Of a stretch of DNA of 64,000 nt, positions 1 to 12,147 are shown one piece after another. Position numbers and translations under genes: made by a program. Positions within the stretch are counted from its first letter, which is position 1. Every line of letters starts with the position of its first letter. This DNA is from Lutjanus erythropterus (taxonomy: Eukaryota > Chordata > Actinopteri > Lutjaniformes > Lutjanidae). The notes beneath the pieces are model-generated. The model was not told where the DNA came from and did not search any database. It saw nothing but the letters and a program-made list of their open reading frames with translations. Where the stretch lies: positions 16,264,932-16,328,931 of the forward strand of contig CM034613.1 in NCBI GenBank assembly GCA_020091685.1. The letters are read 5' to 3'.

Positions 1-222
1 GTGTGTGTGTGTCGTCGCACGGCGGAGCTAACTGTAACCTTTCCTTTATGAGCGAGCTGATGGGAAAATGTCACTCGGAAAAACGATACGTGCACGTTTT
101 CACAGAAGTTTTGTCGCTTTCGATTCTGTCTGTGCTGTGTAGTCGGCGTCGGGTGTTTTGTGTGATTAAACTTTAATTGCTTTCTTAATGTCCCTCCACA
201 GCTCCACGACACAGCGGGCCAA
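1..222 (+). other. Upstream intron end and 5' UTR of pgcka1 (C4orf19) coding exon
   Basis: The window opens with a short GT microsatellite (1-12). A pyrimidine-rich tract ending in CCACAG at 201 looks like a 3' splice site, so the exon holding the start codon probably begins at 202 with about 21 nt of 5' UTR. The real first exon and promoter therefore lie left of the window. The acceptor is read from sequence; the existence of an upstream non-coding exon is inferred. Confidence 0.6.
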
Positions 223-254
223 ATGGGGTGCCAATGCTGCAGGATGATAAAAAG
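223..254 (+). CDS. pgcka1: pgcka1 (C4orf19 orthologue), coding exon 1: N-terminal acylation motif
   Basis: The exon encodes MGCQCCRMIK plus two bases of a Ser codon, ended by a donor AAAAG|GTGAGA at 255. Joining to the acceptor at 9526/9527 gives MGCQCCRMIKSYIYDPS, which closely resembles the start of human C4orf19 as I recall it (MGCRCCKMIQSYLFDP). Gly2 followed by Cys3, Cys5 and Cys6 is a classic myristoylation plus palmitoylation motif, predicting attachment to cytosolic or Golgi membrane faces. The phase-2 junction restores an AGC serine codon and an uninterrupted frame. The exon is far too short to be found by ORF scanning. The start is well supported because it is the only ATG giving this conserved motif. 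Confidence 0.88.
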
Positions 255-3200
255 GTGAGAAGTGTGTGACTCTGCAGTCATTACCTCTTCTTGTTTGTTT
301 GCTTTGTGACACTTTTCTGTCTTCACAATCTTAAAACCCCTTTCAGTGGTTGCTTCGCTGTTATTTTAGCGTCATGTCACCAATTTTGGTGTCACGTTTC
401 AAGGGTTTTTTGGTTCTCCCCAAGAAATGTGATGGAAATCTAATTAATATTGATACAATATAGATTATATATCAATTAAAGTTCTCAACAATAAGGATTC
501 CCCTCTTGCAAGTAAAATACCATGTTGGACAAGTTAAAATCTGGTAACTCACTTGCCTGACTGAGCAATTAAACTGATAATAAATTAATTGTTAGTGATT
601 TCTCATGCATGCATCTTGGGTTTGAGACTGAAAAAGCAAGACACTAGGATGGACATTTTATACATCTTGCAGCCCTAGATTAAAAATGACATTTAACTTT
701 AGTCTCTGTTGTTATTTAATAACCATTAATAAAACTGTTTGTACAGGGGAAGGTAAAAATTTCTGAAAACATTAATGTTGAACTCTGAATTACACTGAAA
801 CAAAATGAAAAATAATTTGCGTGTCCACCCCGTTTTCGCCTCTTCATCGAAATTTATTGATTTCTTCCTCGGCTCAAGCTGCACCCTTCCACTCAAATTT
901 CATGAAGCGCATGCCAGTAGTTTTTCCTGCACTCTTGTTGACAAACAGACAAACAAACTGCCTTGGTGAAGGTAATAAATAAAAAGAAACATCACTTTCC
1001 AGAAGCGCTCCCCCTGTCACTCAGTGGATAATCCACAGACCTCACTGTCAACAGTTTTCATTGATTTCTTTCCACTGAAGTAATAAGAAGTCAGTCACAT
1101 GTTTTTTTTTTTGGGTGAACTGTCCTTTAACAGTCTTAATGCTTGTTAACCTTTGATTCAGATAACAGGAAACTCAAAGTTTGTTGTCTAGTGATCAGTT
1201 TAGTTAGTAGATGACACCCTGAACAGTTTTACTGCGTAACACGGCTCCTGTGTTATGATATATTCAGGAGTTGTTTTTGAACAAGCGGTCGCTTCTCACC
1301 GTCGCCTCACACCTAAACCATCCCTGTAGCTGCCAGGAGCTCCTCATAGGACACTGATTAATCTGAACCGCTGTGGCTCGACACAAGCCAATAACTCCAA
1401 TCCTGGCAAGATGGATTCTTATGTTGATTTTGCAATCGAGCTGCCTCGCAAAGCAAACACCTATAAAACTCTGCAGGAAACCTTTGAATGAGACCTTAAA
1501 GAAATCCTAACATTTTGACTCAGGGCAGGTTAAAGACTAATAGCATTTTCAGAGAGCAGATAAATGACGAAGATAAAAACGGGACAGAGAGCAAACTACT
1601 GGTTCAGTAAGTAGCTGCAAGGAAAAAGAAGCTTCCATACTTTCCAAGCTTTGTCTGTGTTGCTTTCCCCTTGTGTATTTTCTGTTGCTTTTCTTTTTTT
1701 AATCTAGAAAAAAAATGCTCATCGTTATTTCCCAGAGGTCAAAGAGACCTGTTCAGATTGCTTCTTTTGTACGACCAAAAGTCCAAAACCCAAGGAAGGA
1801 ATCTTACATTTAAAAAACTGTAACCAGCTGGAACAGTTAATTGATTTTCAGAATACAGTTGTGACCAATAACCAACGAGTTTATGCCAAAATGCCCGGAA
1901 AAACTGTTAGCATGTTAAGGTAACATTGTTATTGTTAGCATGTTAGCATACTGATGTTAGCATTTAGCTCACAGACTCAGCTGCTGCAGACTGTTTTTAT
2001 TTTACTTTCATTAGTTTTAAGAGATGAATTGCTGAAAACAAGTGAGTCAGTTATTTAAGTTGTGAAGTATCTGCCGCCTCAGTAACAACCTCTCACTGTA
2101 GATTTCCTTATCTGGTGCCGATTCTAATGTCTCCTTGCCCACATAATGATTTCTTGTCTTGTTTCATGCAGATAGTGAGAGGTCCATTTATAATATGTCT
2201 GCACTCTCAGCCTCACGCGGGCTCTTTGTACAAACTGTGAGTCAATATGCCAATAGCCATCACCCTTGGTTACTGTATTTCTTTGCAGGACTGTCTATTC
2301 ATTAAAAGCCTACGAGGCATCGTTGTCAGGGCTCGACATTAGCTGTGCTTTTTGAGGTGAGCGAGGAGACAGAACAGGGCCGGGAAACGAGATTTTGATT
2401 GCAGATTAATGAAAGAGCACGCTGTGATTCGCATACCAGAATCATAATCCCCAACTCCACACTTCTTTTTTTTTCTTTCCCATGTCAAAGACACACATGT
2501 GAATGCTTGTGACACATACACATACCTCCCTAATTGTCTGGAGTGTCACATTTCTGGGCTTAGTGGTGTTTGGGGTTTGGCAGGGTAGGTGTGTGGGTTA
2601 CTGGGTCAACAGTGTGGCCTCAGTATCAGCAGGCTGACACTCACGCAACAACCCAGGACTTTTATTTTCTTTCACAACTGAGAACTTTTTATTTTAAAAA
2701 CTGGTCAAAGAGCAAAAACTTTTGCACACCTGTAGATCAGCAGGTGCGTGCAAGAAGTCCACAGGCTACCATTACAAAACAAAAAGACTTGTGCACACTA
2801 TCTTCTTCTGTTTCAATCAGAGATCTTTAAGTAATGAACATTTTGATACAACTTCAGGTCATTTTAAAACATAATCTGAAAAAAACATGAAGAAAACATG
2901 AATCATAAATTGAATTAAAGATATGACTGTGTGCCAAAATATGTTGTTTATTGTTTTCTTACTAATTAACAAGGACTCTGAGACATGATTAGAAATTCAT
3001 TTTCACTTTCTCCGAATTTTTCTCTTAACATCTGCGTTTTGGTGCGTTTTATTAGCTGTCTCTCTAATTAGCTGTCTTTGAGCAGCAGCTCTCATTCGTT
3101 CTTTTGAGGCAGACCATTGAATTAGCAGAACAAAGTACAAAAACTGTCCGAAAGTATCGCCCAAAAAAGAAGCAACCGTCAGCGGACTGCTGGGAAAAGT

Positions 3201-4283
3201 TGAAAAAGGGTTGTCTTTGTGTTTTTGTCGTGTTGACCCTGTGTTTTTGATTCCTCTGCACAGGGACCCCAACTGAGCTGATGCAGTGATCCCATTCAAA
3301 TATTGAGCGTTTTAACAAATAAACATCTTTTCAACAAAACATCAAACACAAAATTACAATGATTCTTTTTTCTGAGATAGCATTACATGTATTCATATGT
3401 TAAATATTTACTTTTAACCCAGCAGCGACCCACTTGTGTTGCCTTGTGTTGGACTCCATCGCCTTAAGAGGACAATGTGCCTCGCATAAAGAAACCTAAA
3501 GCTCAGGATGTTCATCACAACCCTAATGGTGTTGGCGGCATAAAATCCATAGGCACCACTGCACACTCAATTATATTTTAAACCAATATAATCAGCTTAA
3601 ACCTGTGTAGCACAAGAAGTGACTCAGTATTGTGCTCACATACTGCAGGCGCCGTTCATCGTTTCATTAGCTCGAAAACGACAACAGAATCTTCTCCAAT
3701 ATCTTAATCAGTGTTTGATTTAACCTGATGCAGTGAGCGTCTTTTCTGCTGCTCCATTAGAATTAAAACGTCTGCAGATAATGGCTTCTTCTAGGACATA
3801 AACAAAACGAAACAGAAAGGGAATCCCGACAGAGAGAGGAGAGCAGGAACTTCCCAGAGTCAACTGCACCTACTTACATGCAAAGACGCTGTTTTGGTAT
3901 TAAAATCTGAGCTCAGCAGCGATGAGACGCTGCTTCTCTCCTCCTGTGTGGAGGTCTGCGATTTCTATCAGCTGATTTATTTGACTGAACGCCGACACCC
4001 CTTACATAGACATAAAATTGGTCTTTTTTTTTTTTTTTTTATTCAATGAACCCCAAAAGTTTTGACATTTTGTCTGCCCTTTCTGTCTGTTTTGTCTCCA
4101 TTCACTTCACCAAATAACAAAAACAGAAAAATCACAGAAACACGTCTGAGTCTGCTCTCGGAAAATATCTTGGAGATAGAAAGGGCAGCCTCCTGTCGTT
4201 GATGAAAATACAGTTTCACTCTCACAGCTTTTGTCCGGCTTTATGAATCATTGGTCTTTTTTTTTTTATTTTTATAAAACACC

Positions 4284-4284
<1 letters not shown>

Positions 4285-4326
<42 letters not shown>

Positions 4327-4480
4327 TGGCTCTTCTGAAAGCGAGCCTCAAATTTCACCTTGGCAGTCGGGACACAGCAGTGGTGAGAGAAATGGAAAAC
4401 ATTCATTTTCTCAGCTTTCCACTGTGAAGGGAGACGGGAGGGGAGGATGGAGGGGTGAGAGAGAGGTGCTCGAGTCAGAG

Positions 4481-4526
<46 letters not shown>
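4285..4526. repeat. Two TG microsatellites about 160 bp apart
   Basis: Near-pure (TG)n tracts lie at 4285-4325 and 4484-4526, separated by non-repetitive sequence containing a purine-rich run. An apparent 85-codon ORF across them encodes mostly Cys-Val repeats and is an artefact of the TG tract. Confidence 0.95.
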
Positions 4527-4529
<3 letters not shown>

Positions 4530-4614
4530 CTGTAAATGTGTAGGCGGGTGAGGGTTCTGTGTGTCTGCTTACCAGGAAGGGAGGAAAAAAGCTGTTGCTG
4601 AATCAATCAATACA

Positions 4615-5706
4615 CACTCTTAGACTTAAAAGTGCTAATGAGAACCATATAGGGTTCTTCGGCTTGTCCCCATAGCAGAACTCTTTCAGTTTAGCTCTGG
4701 TTCTTGAGCCTTTTCTTGGAACCTTGGTGCTCTCCAGTGACCTTGTGTTTACACCACTTTTGAGCAGAACCATCATCATCAGGAGGTCATCAACAGAGGG
4801 CCCTGCACAAGAACCTGTAGAATATAAAACACCCGCTTTGGTTCTCAAGTAAAACCTGCTAATTTTTTTTGGTTCCAGTGTGGAACCAACTTTTCAGGTT
4901 CTGAACCAGTTTATTTTTGGTGGAAACGGACGGTTCAGAATTAAGTGCAGGAACTGGGACAGGGCTGGCTCCATGTTGGTGGAAAAGGCCTATTTTTGGT
5001 TCCTAGTAGAACCTTCTATAACGCTCCTACTTTGAACACTTTTAGAGGGTCCTACCTTAAACCTAACCTACAGGGTAGAACCATCTGTTGGTCCTTTTCT
5101 ACCAAATTTTCTTTGGTTCTTGAACGAGGTCTGTTAAAAAAAATTTGAACTTTGGTGCTATATGGTGAACCAGCCCATGTTCCCACAAGTTTTGGGGGTT
5201 CTACTGAGAAAAAAGGTTGAATCAATAAATACATACAGAAATGCAAAAATCAAAAACTGAAATAAAATGAGAACCATTAGGGTTCATCAGCTTGTCTCTA
5301 TAGGAGAACCCTTTTTGGGTTCTCTATAGGAGACCCCTCTCTTGGGGTTCTGTCCAGAACCATTCCACCTTCTAAGGATGCTAACAAGGACCCACCCAGG
5401 GGGATCTACCAAGAGCCCTTTTATATACAGGTTTCATCTAGAACCTATCCAGGGGTTTCTACCAAAAAATCCTTGAATATTCCAAGAGTTTCATGTAGAA
5501 CCCACCCAAAGAGATCTAGACATATATTTAAGGGTACCACATTGAGCCCTCTTTTCTACCTAGAACCCCTTAATGGAACCCATAGTCTTACAAAGAACCT
5601 CCGATGAACTGTTTTAAGAAAAAAGGGTTCTTCAGAAGCAAATGCTTCTGGGTAGAGCCTCGTCTCTTCAGCAAGAACCCCTTTAGAACCCTTATTTCTC
5701 AGAGTG
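4615..5706. mobile_element. Inverted-repeat element built from GGTTCT/AGAACC motifs
   Basis: The segment begins CACTCTTAGA (4615-4624) and ends TCTCAGAGTG (5697-5706), terminal inverted repeats matching at 9 of 10 positions. Between them the hexamers GGTTCT and AGAACC recur more than twenty times in both orientations, often as 'agaacc...gggttct' pairs about 20-50 bp apart. No long ORF or transposase motif is visible, so it looks like a non-autonomous, MITE-like DNA element with a minisatellite-like body. I cannot name the family. No clear target-site duplication is visible. Confidence 0.6.
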
Positions 5707-6149
5707 CATGTTAAAGTTTTCTTCTTAGTGCTCGGGTTCTTTGTTAAGTACATGAATACTGAACAGAGTGAAGTAAAGCCAAGAACAGAGCAGGAGCAGA
5801 AAACAAGAGTGAAGAGGACAACTGAAGCAGCAGGAGGAAGAGGCGGGAGTGAGACGATAGACGGGAAAAGCTCGAGGGAAGGCGCTCAAATCAAGGAGAA
5901 GTCAAGTGCAAAGGGATAGTAGATTAGCGAGCAGCGACTACATTACAATGAAGCAGAAAGAAGAGAGACACGGAGGAGGTTTGCGTGGAGCGGGGAGGCA
6001 CCTCGAGAGGTGTGAAATGCAGGCAGCTCTGCTGGGGTTAGTGCGAGGCTCGCAGGGTGGAGGAGAAAACAAATGAAAGGAGGAAGAGATGAAAAACACG
6101 AGGCTCTCGCAGCAGGTGATGTCTGACAGCCTGTTACACCGTCCACAAA

Positions 6150-6660
6150 ATAAAAAGCCCCCCTGCCGGCACTCCTAATACCTGTCGAGGTGTGTGAGAG
6201 TGTGATCTTGTGCTTTTACCCTTGTAAGAAGAATCCTCCGAAATGCAATATCAGACAGCCATTATAACCTACAAGGGGCCATTTAAGGCGTAGAGCTTAA
6301 ATGAGCATTAATTAGTCGCAGACCTTTATCGACCTCGACCATCCTACGAGGAATTGGGACAACATCGACAAGTCTGCGCGTGTGCCGGCCTGTAATTTAC
6401 CCAATAGGAGAGTCATTTCACAGCAGAGAGGTGAGCAGACGAGAGCACAAGTTCAACTGAAACATCTAATGAAGGGATGAATGAGAAATAAATCACATTA
6501 ATGCTAAATAATGTATTAGTGCTGCTTCTGATTGAGAACGGGAACTTATTATGCTGGTTGCAGGTGAAATGCCCCCGTCGTATTAAACATTTGTCATTCA
6601 TCTTAATGAGATGAACTGTGGCATAACCAGGGCTCATTATTTTCAGTATTTCTATAACAA
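6150..6660. other. Possible conserved non-coding element within pgcka1 intron
   Basis: This roughly 500 bp lacks simple repeats or recognisable transposon ends and contains clustered homeodomain-like cores such as ATTAATTAG and TTAATG, plus balanced base composition unlike the AT-rich flanks. These properties are typical of vertebrate enhancers, but without an alignment this is only a candidate. Confidence 0.2.
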
Positions 6661-7289
6661 AATGAAAAAAAACAAAATGTGAATAAATTTGTGTTTATTA
6701 GCATTTATTGTGTATTTCTTACTGAGACAGACTCCGGAACATAATCAGCAGCCCATTTGTTTTTTTTTTTCTCCTTTCAATTTCTGTTAACAAATGTATT
6801 TTCTGAGCTGTTATTACAAGAAGACCTTCAGCTGTAAACTATGGTGATCAGTGTCCTCTCGCAGCAGCAAACAGCAGATTTAGTGGGAGCATAAAACCCA
6901 GATGGAAATCTGTTTATAGTGATATATATTTGGGGTATTTTCAATGTCGTTAGCTTCTTTTGTGACAAAAAAACCAAAGTGTTGCCATTTTATATTTTTA
7001 GCATTATGCTGATTAAGAGTAGGCTCCTTTTTAAGTGGTTAATTATGGAAAATATGCTTATATGCTGTCTTTACTAGAGTGATCTAGATTGACTGATTAT
7101 AGATTATCTGTGCATGAAGTAGGGAGTTAGAGTAGTCACCAGCAAAATAATGGTTTTCCTGTGTTACGGCGAGTGTGATATATGCTTCTCTCTTGTGCCC
7201 CACATAATGGTGTTTTATCAGTTTTTAAACATGCGTAAAAGTTAAAATATTCTGGACTTTCCAGCATGTATCTCACTCCACCAGCTGTT

Positions 7290-7830
7290 TAGCCTTGGCA
7301 TTCCTGTGATGATGCGTCTGTCTCTGATTAGCCCCTTAGCCTAGCTTAGCATAAAGGCTGGAAACTGGGAAATGATTAGCCTTTAATATGAGTTAGGCTA
7401 ATTGCCTTTTGGCTGCAGCTATGATCTTAAGTTGGTATCTGTCTTCCCAACTAACTGTAAATAAAGCAAATAAGCTGTTTCCAAGATATTTAACTGTTCC
7501 TTTAAATGCTGCTGTTGGGGTTTGTTGAGTGTTTAACTTTATTTTCCTCATTATTCTTATATTTTTAGCATCAAGATGAATAAGCTAGCGTCTAAGAGTA
7601 GTCTCTAAGTGTTTAATTGTTGAAAATATGTTTTTTAGCCTTCTTTCGGAGAGCTAGATTAGCATATTGGAACTGCTCTTATATCTGTATGTTAAGTGTG
7701 GAGCTAGAGCCAGGGAACAGTTAGCCTAGCTTAGCATAAATGCTGGGAAAGGGGCAACAAGTTAGCCTTTAAACCAGGCTAGGCTGTTGCTAATTGGTTG
7801 CAGCTCTGTACTGAACAGCTTAAAGTCATA
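7290..7830. repeat. Teleost-type interspersed repeat with duplicated 'tagcctagcttagcataaa' core
   Basis: The phrase 'agcctagcttagcataaa' occurs at about 7338-7355 and again near 7722-7739. Each copy is followed by a similar run ('gctggaaa...', 'agcctttaa', 'taggctaattg') and then by a shared 'ggctgcagct'-like tail. This resembles a very common fish repeat recalled from other teleost genomes. It has no coding capacity. Confidence 0.5.
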
Positions 7831-8859
7831 GTTTTTCAGTTATGCATTAATGATTAAAAAAAATATATTATTTATTGATACATAATTACTGAATTCACAA
7901 ATATCTATATCAGTTTCTGCATCAAAATCTCTAAACATCATTGAGAAATTAGTTTCAGGCCTAAGACATTTCATGGATGAGCAGCAAGGGTCAAAGGTCA
8001 AACGATAATATGAATACACCATTAATGTGTTATTTTAATGTTAATATTGTAGCTTTAAGGTCAGAATAAGAGCAAGTGTAAGCATGGAAGGTCATGCAAT
8101 GCAGCCTATAGTTATACAAACATCTGTGTTTGTGTGCTTTGTGCATCAGCTTCTGTTTCATCCTCTTCACTTACATGTCTTTTCTTTTTTTCCTGCGGTT
8201 GCTTCTGCTCCATTTAAGTCAGCAACACAAACACAACAGCATCTGAGAGTCGAAGTCAGTATTTTACTGTTTGAACCAGAATAGCAAACAGAAGAGTGCA
8301 GTCAGTGGCCTGTGTACACCTCCTGCCAACAACAGTCTGCATAATATTCTGTATCTGACATTCACATGAGTGGTGCATACATTACCGCAGCCATGGCGAG
8401 GGAAGATGCAGGATCTGTAAACATGAAGTGCATGCATATCTGAGACACAACAGTGGCATTTAGAAAGGTGCATCGACTGCACAATGAAGTATCCTTGTTG
8501 CAGTCAGTGTACAATATCTGATGGTGTTTTCATCGATTGCCACGGGAACATCTGACTCCCGAAGCCCAGTCAGGCGGACAGAAATAGTCCCTCTGTCTGT
8601 CGCCACACTGATCCAGGAAATCAAATAGTGACGTCAACTGTAACTCAGACTGTTTGGGAAACAGCCAATTCATCTGTCATTCTGTCTGTCTCTGTCGTGT
8701 GTTAAGTACATGTAGAGTTTAACCAGAAATAACCAGGGCTGCAACTACAAATAGTTTTCATTACATTTAGTCTCAAATGTCAGGGGTAAAAAGTGTGGAA
8801 AAAAAAGGCCCTCACAAGTTTCCAGAGCCCAAAACCAGACTATGGCTGTGCTGGCTGTT

Positions 8860-9240
8860 CCGTGAGGCTGTTTAGCCGAGCTAATAGCTAAATGCTAACA
8901 TGTTCACAATGACAGTGTTGATGTTAGGTGATGATCATGTTCACCATCTGAGTTTGGCTTGTTAGCACACTAATGTTAGCGAATTAGCACATGCAGATGA
9001 GTCTGAAGAGATTGTTATTAGTTCTGCATGTGTTTGGTCATAAACCAGAGTATTGGACAAATAGGAATTATGACCTGATGATGGCGCTAGATGGAATGAT
9101 ACAAATCAGTTCATCACAAGGGGAACATGAATGTCTTTACCACCCTTGATGGCAATTCATCCAACAATTGTGGAGATATTTCAGTGTCAACCAGGACCGT
9201 CAGATCCACGTTGCCTTCCCTAGAGATCTGCTGCTAACGT
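8860..9240. repeat. Common teleost interspersed repeat ('taaatgctaacatgttcacaatgac')
   Basis: The segment reads through phrases I recognise from a high-copy fish repeat: 'ctaaatgctaacatgttcacaatgac', 'ggtcataaaccagagtattggacaaat', 'gacctgatgatggcgctagatg', 'aggggaacatgaatgtctttacc' and 'gagatatttcagtgtcaaccagg'. It lies just before the terminal exon of pgcka1. A diverged fragment of the same TTAGCATG-rich family may be present near 1910-1980. Confidence 0.65.
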
Positions 9241-9526
9241 TACTCAAAATATTTAAAATATAACAAAATGCATGGGTACAATTAAAGACAACCAACAAAT
9301 ACACACATTAAGGAATGTGAAAATAGATATTCTGCATTTTTACTTGAAAAATGACTAAGAAAGACTAATCAATAGAGTACTGAAGGAATGACTCCTAAAA
9401 CTTGTAAATAAAGTCAACAAAGTTTTGGTTAGATGCCTGAAATAAGTTCTGTGGTTACACAAAAATTCATCCTCCCTGCAGCAGCTGATGATTTCCGTCC
9501 ACCCTGTCCCTCTGTCTCTCTCACAG

Positions 9527-10304
9527 CTACATCTACGACCCGTCCGTGGCGGTGGATGGGAGGAAGACTGACTCTGCAGGCAGCTCGCTCTACCAGCCCC
9601 ACCACATCTCAGGCGGGGGCCGAGGCAGCGACAGCAGCCACAACAAGCAGAAGGAGGGCTTCCACAACCTGGGCTACAGCAAGTCCAACGACAGCACGCT
9701 GAAACTAGAGGTGGACAACAACCACGTCAACCACAGGCTGCACTCAGCGCCGTCTGACAAGGAGCTGCACCGGCAGGCGAGCGCTCCACCTGCGGAGGTG
9801 TACATCATCCAGCCGGAAGCTCTGGGACCCAGATGGATGGTGCAAGAAAAAAGCCCGAGCCAGGTGCCCGTTTACCCCAACATACAGGAGTACGACAACC
9901 AGACGAGTTACGGTGAGCGAGGACACCATGCGACAAGCAACGGGTGGGACAGCTCCATCATCGAGTGCAGGAACGGCAGCGAAAGCTTGTCAGCAGATGA
10001 GATAGACGAGGGCGTTGGAGGGACGCCGGAGTACCCGTGCGACACGGGGGATGAGGGCAGCGTCCTGTCAGTGGACATCCACACCAGCACCACCAGCCTG
10101 TCCTCGGCAGACACCAGGGACGAGCTCAGGCTGCCAAAGACTCCGGACGTTTCCACCGTCGAGAGCGGAATCTCGGTGATGAAGAGCGAGGACGAGGAGG
10201 ATGCGAGGAACGAGGAGGAGGAGGTGCAGAGTGTCACAGACTCGATGGTTGCCGAGGCTCTCGCTGCGTTGGAGGCCGCAACCGCCGGGGAAGACTTCGA
10301 GTGA
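9527..10304 (+). CDS. pgcka1: pgcka1 (C4orf19 orthologue), terminal coding exon
   Basis: This exon encodes residues 11-269 and stops with TGA at 10302-10304. With exon 1 the product is 269 residues (human about 314). It is predicted to be largely disordered, rich in Ser, Asn, His, Gly and acidic residues. A central patch reads PPAEVYIIQPEALGPRW (about residues 98-114). An acidic run SEDEEDARNEEEEVQS is followed by a helical C-terminus ending AEALAALEAATAGEDFE, which nearly matches the C-terminus of human C4orf19 as I remember it. The human protein is now named for association with PDCD10 (CCM3) and GCKIII kinases and is reported at Golgi membranes; the fish role is inferred. The acceptor is TCTCTCTCACAG|CTAC. 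Codons are GC-rich compared with the AT-rich surroundings, as expected for genuine coding sequence. No truncation or frameshift is seen. Confidence 0.93.
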
Positions 10305-10440
10305 CAAAACTCTGCGCTCTCCCTCACCTAAAATCCAAAACTTTTACTGAACACTAATCGACAGAACGGTCAAAACCACCGTCAAACTTTGCCACGATTC
10401 TGATTAACACCTCGTGTGTTTTATCAAAGAACACGGACCG

Positions 10441-10446
10441 AATAAA
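10441..10446 (+). terminator. Proximal poly(A) signal candidate of pgcka1
   Basis: Canonical AATAAA, 137 nt downstream of the stop codon and followed by a T-rich stretch after about 25 nt. It is the first such signal after the coding region. Confidence 0.5.
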
Positions 10447-11050
10447 GAAAAACTGTTTACAGAAAGTACAGATTTATTTTTGAACTCAAAGTCTTGGATA
10501 TTTTTTTATTTTGATCACACTGACAGAAGATAATGTCTGCCTTGTGAACTTTTCCAACGCTGCAAGGTTTGCATAAAGCCACAAATGAAGAGACATCAGT
10601 GTGTAGACTGTGAATATCGCCTGCAGCCATATCAGCTTTTTTGAGTCTAGTGTATTCACTATACACTCCACAGTCCTAAAAAAAGCCTGTACATGCTCAC
10701 TCACTGCTTTGCCATGTCCATACTGCCCTTGTACAGGTATTAGTAAAAAACAACATGTTGCTTTTATCACATTTTTGCCTCATTTTGGAGCTAAGCTATG
10801 CTAGCTGCTAGCATAGAGTCATTATTTCCTTTGCCATAGCTTGCTGTTTCTTCAGGAATCTCGCCCTCGTTTCACTGAGCAGGCGAAAGAGGAAAGGTCA
10901 AAGCATTTTTTTATATACATATACACAACCCATGTATTGTCTCTATTTTGTCTTCTCTTGTTATTTATATCTTAACTCCCATCATTTTTGATTTATTGTG
11001 AGAAGAAACTGGATGTTGCAAATATGAAGGACAAAAAATCATAAGCATAG

Positions 11051-11051
11051 A

Positions 11052-11082
<31 letters not shown>

Positions 11083-11083
11083 A
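11051..11083. repeat. (AAAT)n microsatellite
   Basis: About eight uninterrupted AAAT units within the presumed 3' UTR of pgcka1, followed by degenerate AAAT-like sequence to about 11340. Confidence 0.95.
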
Positions 11084-12031
11084 GGCATAAATAAGTAATT
11101 AAATGCATAAGTAAATGATAAATTCATTTTGGTAATGCTATTTCTGTTTTTTGACATTCGACATTCAGTTTGTTTGAATATATCTAGAAATACAGAAAAA
11201 AATAAATGATGACATAAATAACTAAATGAATAAGTGTACAAATGCAAAAAATATTTTTCATTACCAAAATGTATTTATTTTTCCTTTATTTATTTTTGTG
11301 TTTAATTATTTATTTCTGCATTCATATATTTATTTATCATTTGTCATATTTTGTCTTTCATAGGTAAACATATGAGGATTTATTTATAGCTTATTGTGTC
11401 ATCTTTGATTTCAGCAGAATGAATATTGTATCTACTCTGAAATGATAAAAGAATTAGTTTACACACTGTTTTCCCATCATCAGGCATGTAGACTCACGTT
11501 TCTCAGTCTTTGTCTATTGATAGTGTAATTTAATACACAATATTACTGTGAGACTGTCATGTGGTGGCAAATCAGAAGATCTATGCACATTTTAAATCTG
11601 AAGCAGGTTACCAAAGGATAAAACAGAAAATAACCACTTGTACATTTCAATGATATAGCTTTGCTTTCTGCAGTTTTTCAACCTTAGCTGAACTTGCAGC
11701 TTAACAAGATCAGCTAAGGTGAAATCACGAAACCACAGAGGAGCCATCAACTCACCCTACCAGCTCTGTTTTTCTTTTTTATAGGTCAGGTTTTGTGTTT
11801 CTTAGTTTGGCCTGTGACATTAGTTCAGTCCACATCCCGCTTATGTGCCTAATAGTGAACTAATTGAGGCTAGACGGTGCAGAGAAAATCACCGATATGG
11901 CTTTTTGAAGTGTGCTAATGATAAATAAGCTGTTTTACTCAATGAAGTTCTGAATTTGTTTCACTGCGACTCCCCTTTTCACTCATTGTTTGCCTGCCAA
12001 ATCATTTCTACTTATTATATTTGTATTGTAA

Positions 12032-12037
12032 AATAAA
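12032..12037 (+). terminator. Distal poly(A) signal candidate of pgcka1
   Basis: Canonical AATAAA followed within about 30 nt by TGT-rich sequence, just before the tandem array begins. It would define the longer 3' UTR. Confidence 0.35.
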
Positions 12038-12147
12038 GGAATGTACTTTAAAAATGTAAGCTGTGAGGTACTTTGTGGAATTATTTGTTCAGTCTCGTTC
12101 AGAATACATTTTAAGGGTATGAAGAAAAAATCTTGTTAGCTAACGTT

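Larger units (their letters stand above)
255..9526 (+). other. Intron of pgcka1, repeat-rich, 9.3 kb
   Basis: The intron runs from donor GTGAGA to acceptor TCTCTCTCACAG. I see no further coding exon in it. It holds TG microsatellites (4285-4325, 4484-4526), a GGTTCT-rich inverted-repeat element (4615-5706), a TAGC-rich interspersed repeat (about 7290-7830) and a teleost-type interspersed repeat (about 8860-9240). A complex low-repeat stretch (about 6150-6650) may be conserved non-coding sequence. A perfect CRE palindrome TGACGTCA lies at 8629-8636. Most of the remainder (255-4280, 5710-6150) is AT-rich sequence in which I recognise nothing specific. Confidence 0.85.
10305..12060 (+). other. 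3' UTR of pgcka1 with alternative poly(A) signals
   Basis: An AATAAA at 10441-10446 lies about 140 nt past the stop and would give a short 3' UTR. A later AATAAA at 12032-12037 would give one of about 1.75 kb. Between them is a run of AAAT repeats (11051-11083), whose overlapping AATAAA words are not reliable signals. Which end is used is not decidable here. Confidence 0.45.

Noticed and set aside
9908..10327. 139-codon minus-strand ORF and other frames over the pgcka1 exon
   Set aside because: They are shadows of the real plus-strand coding exon; Ser-rich content mirrors acidic and Ser codons of pgcka1.
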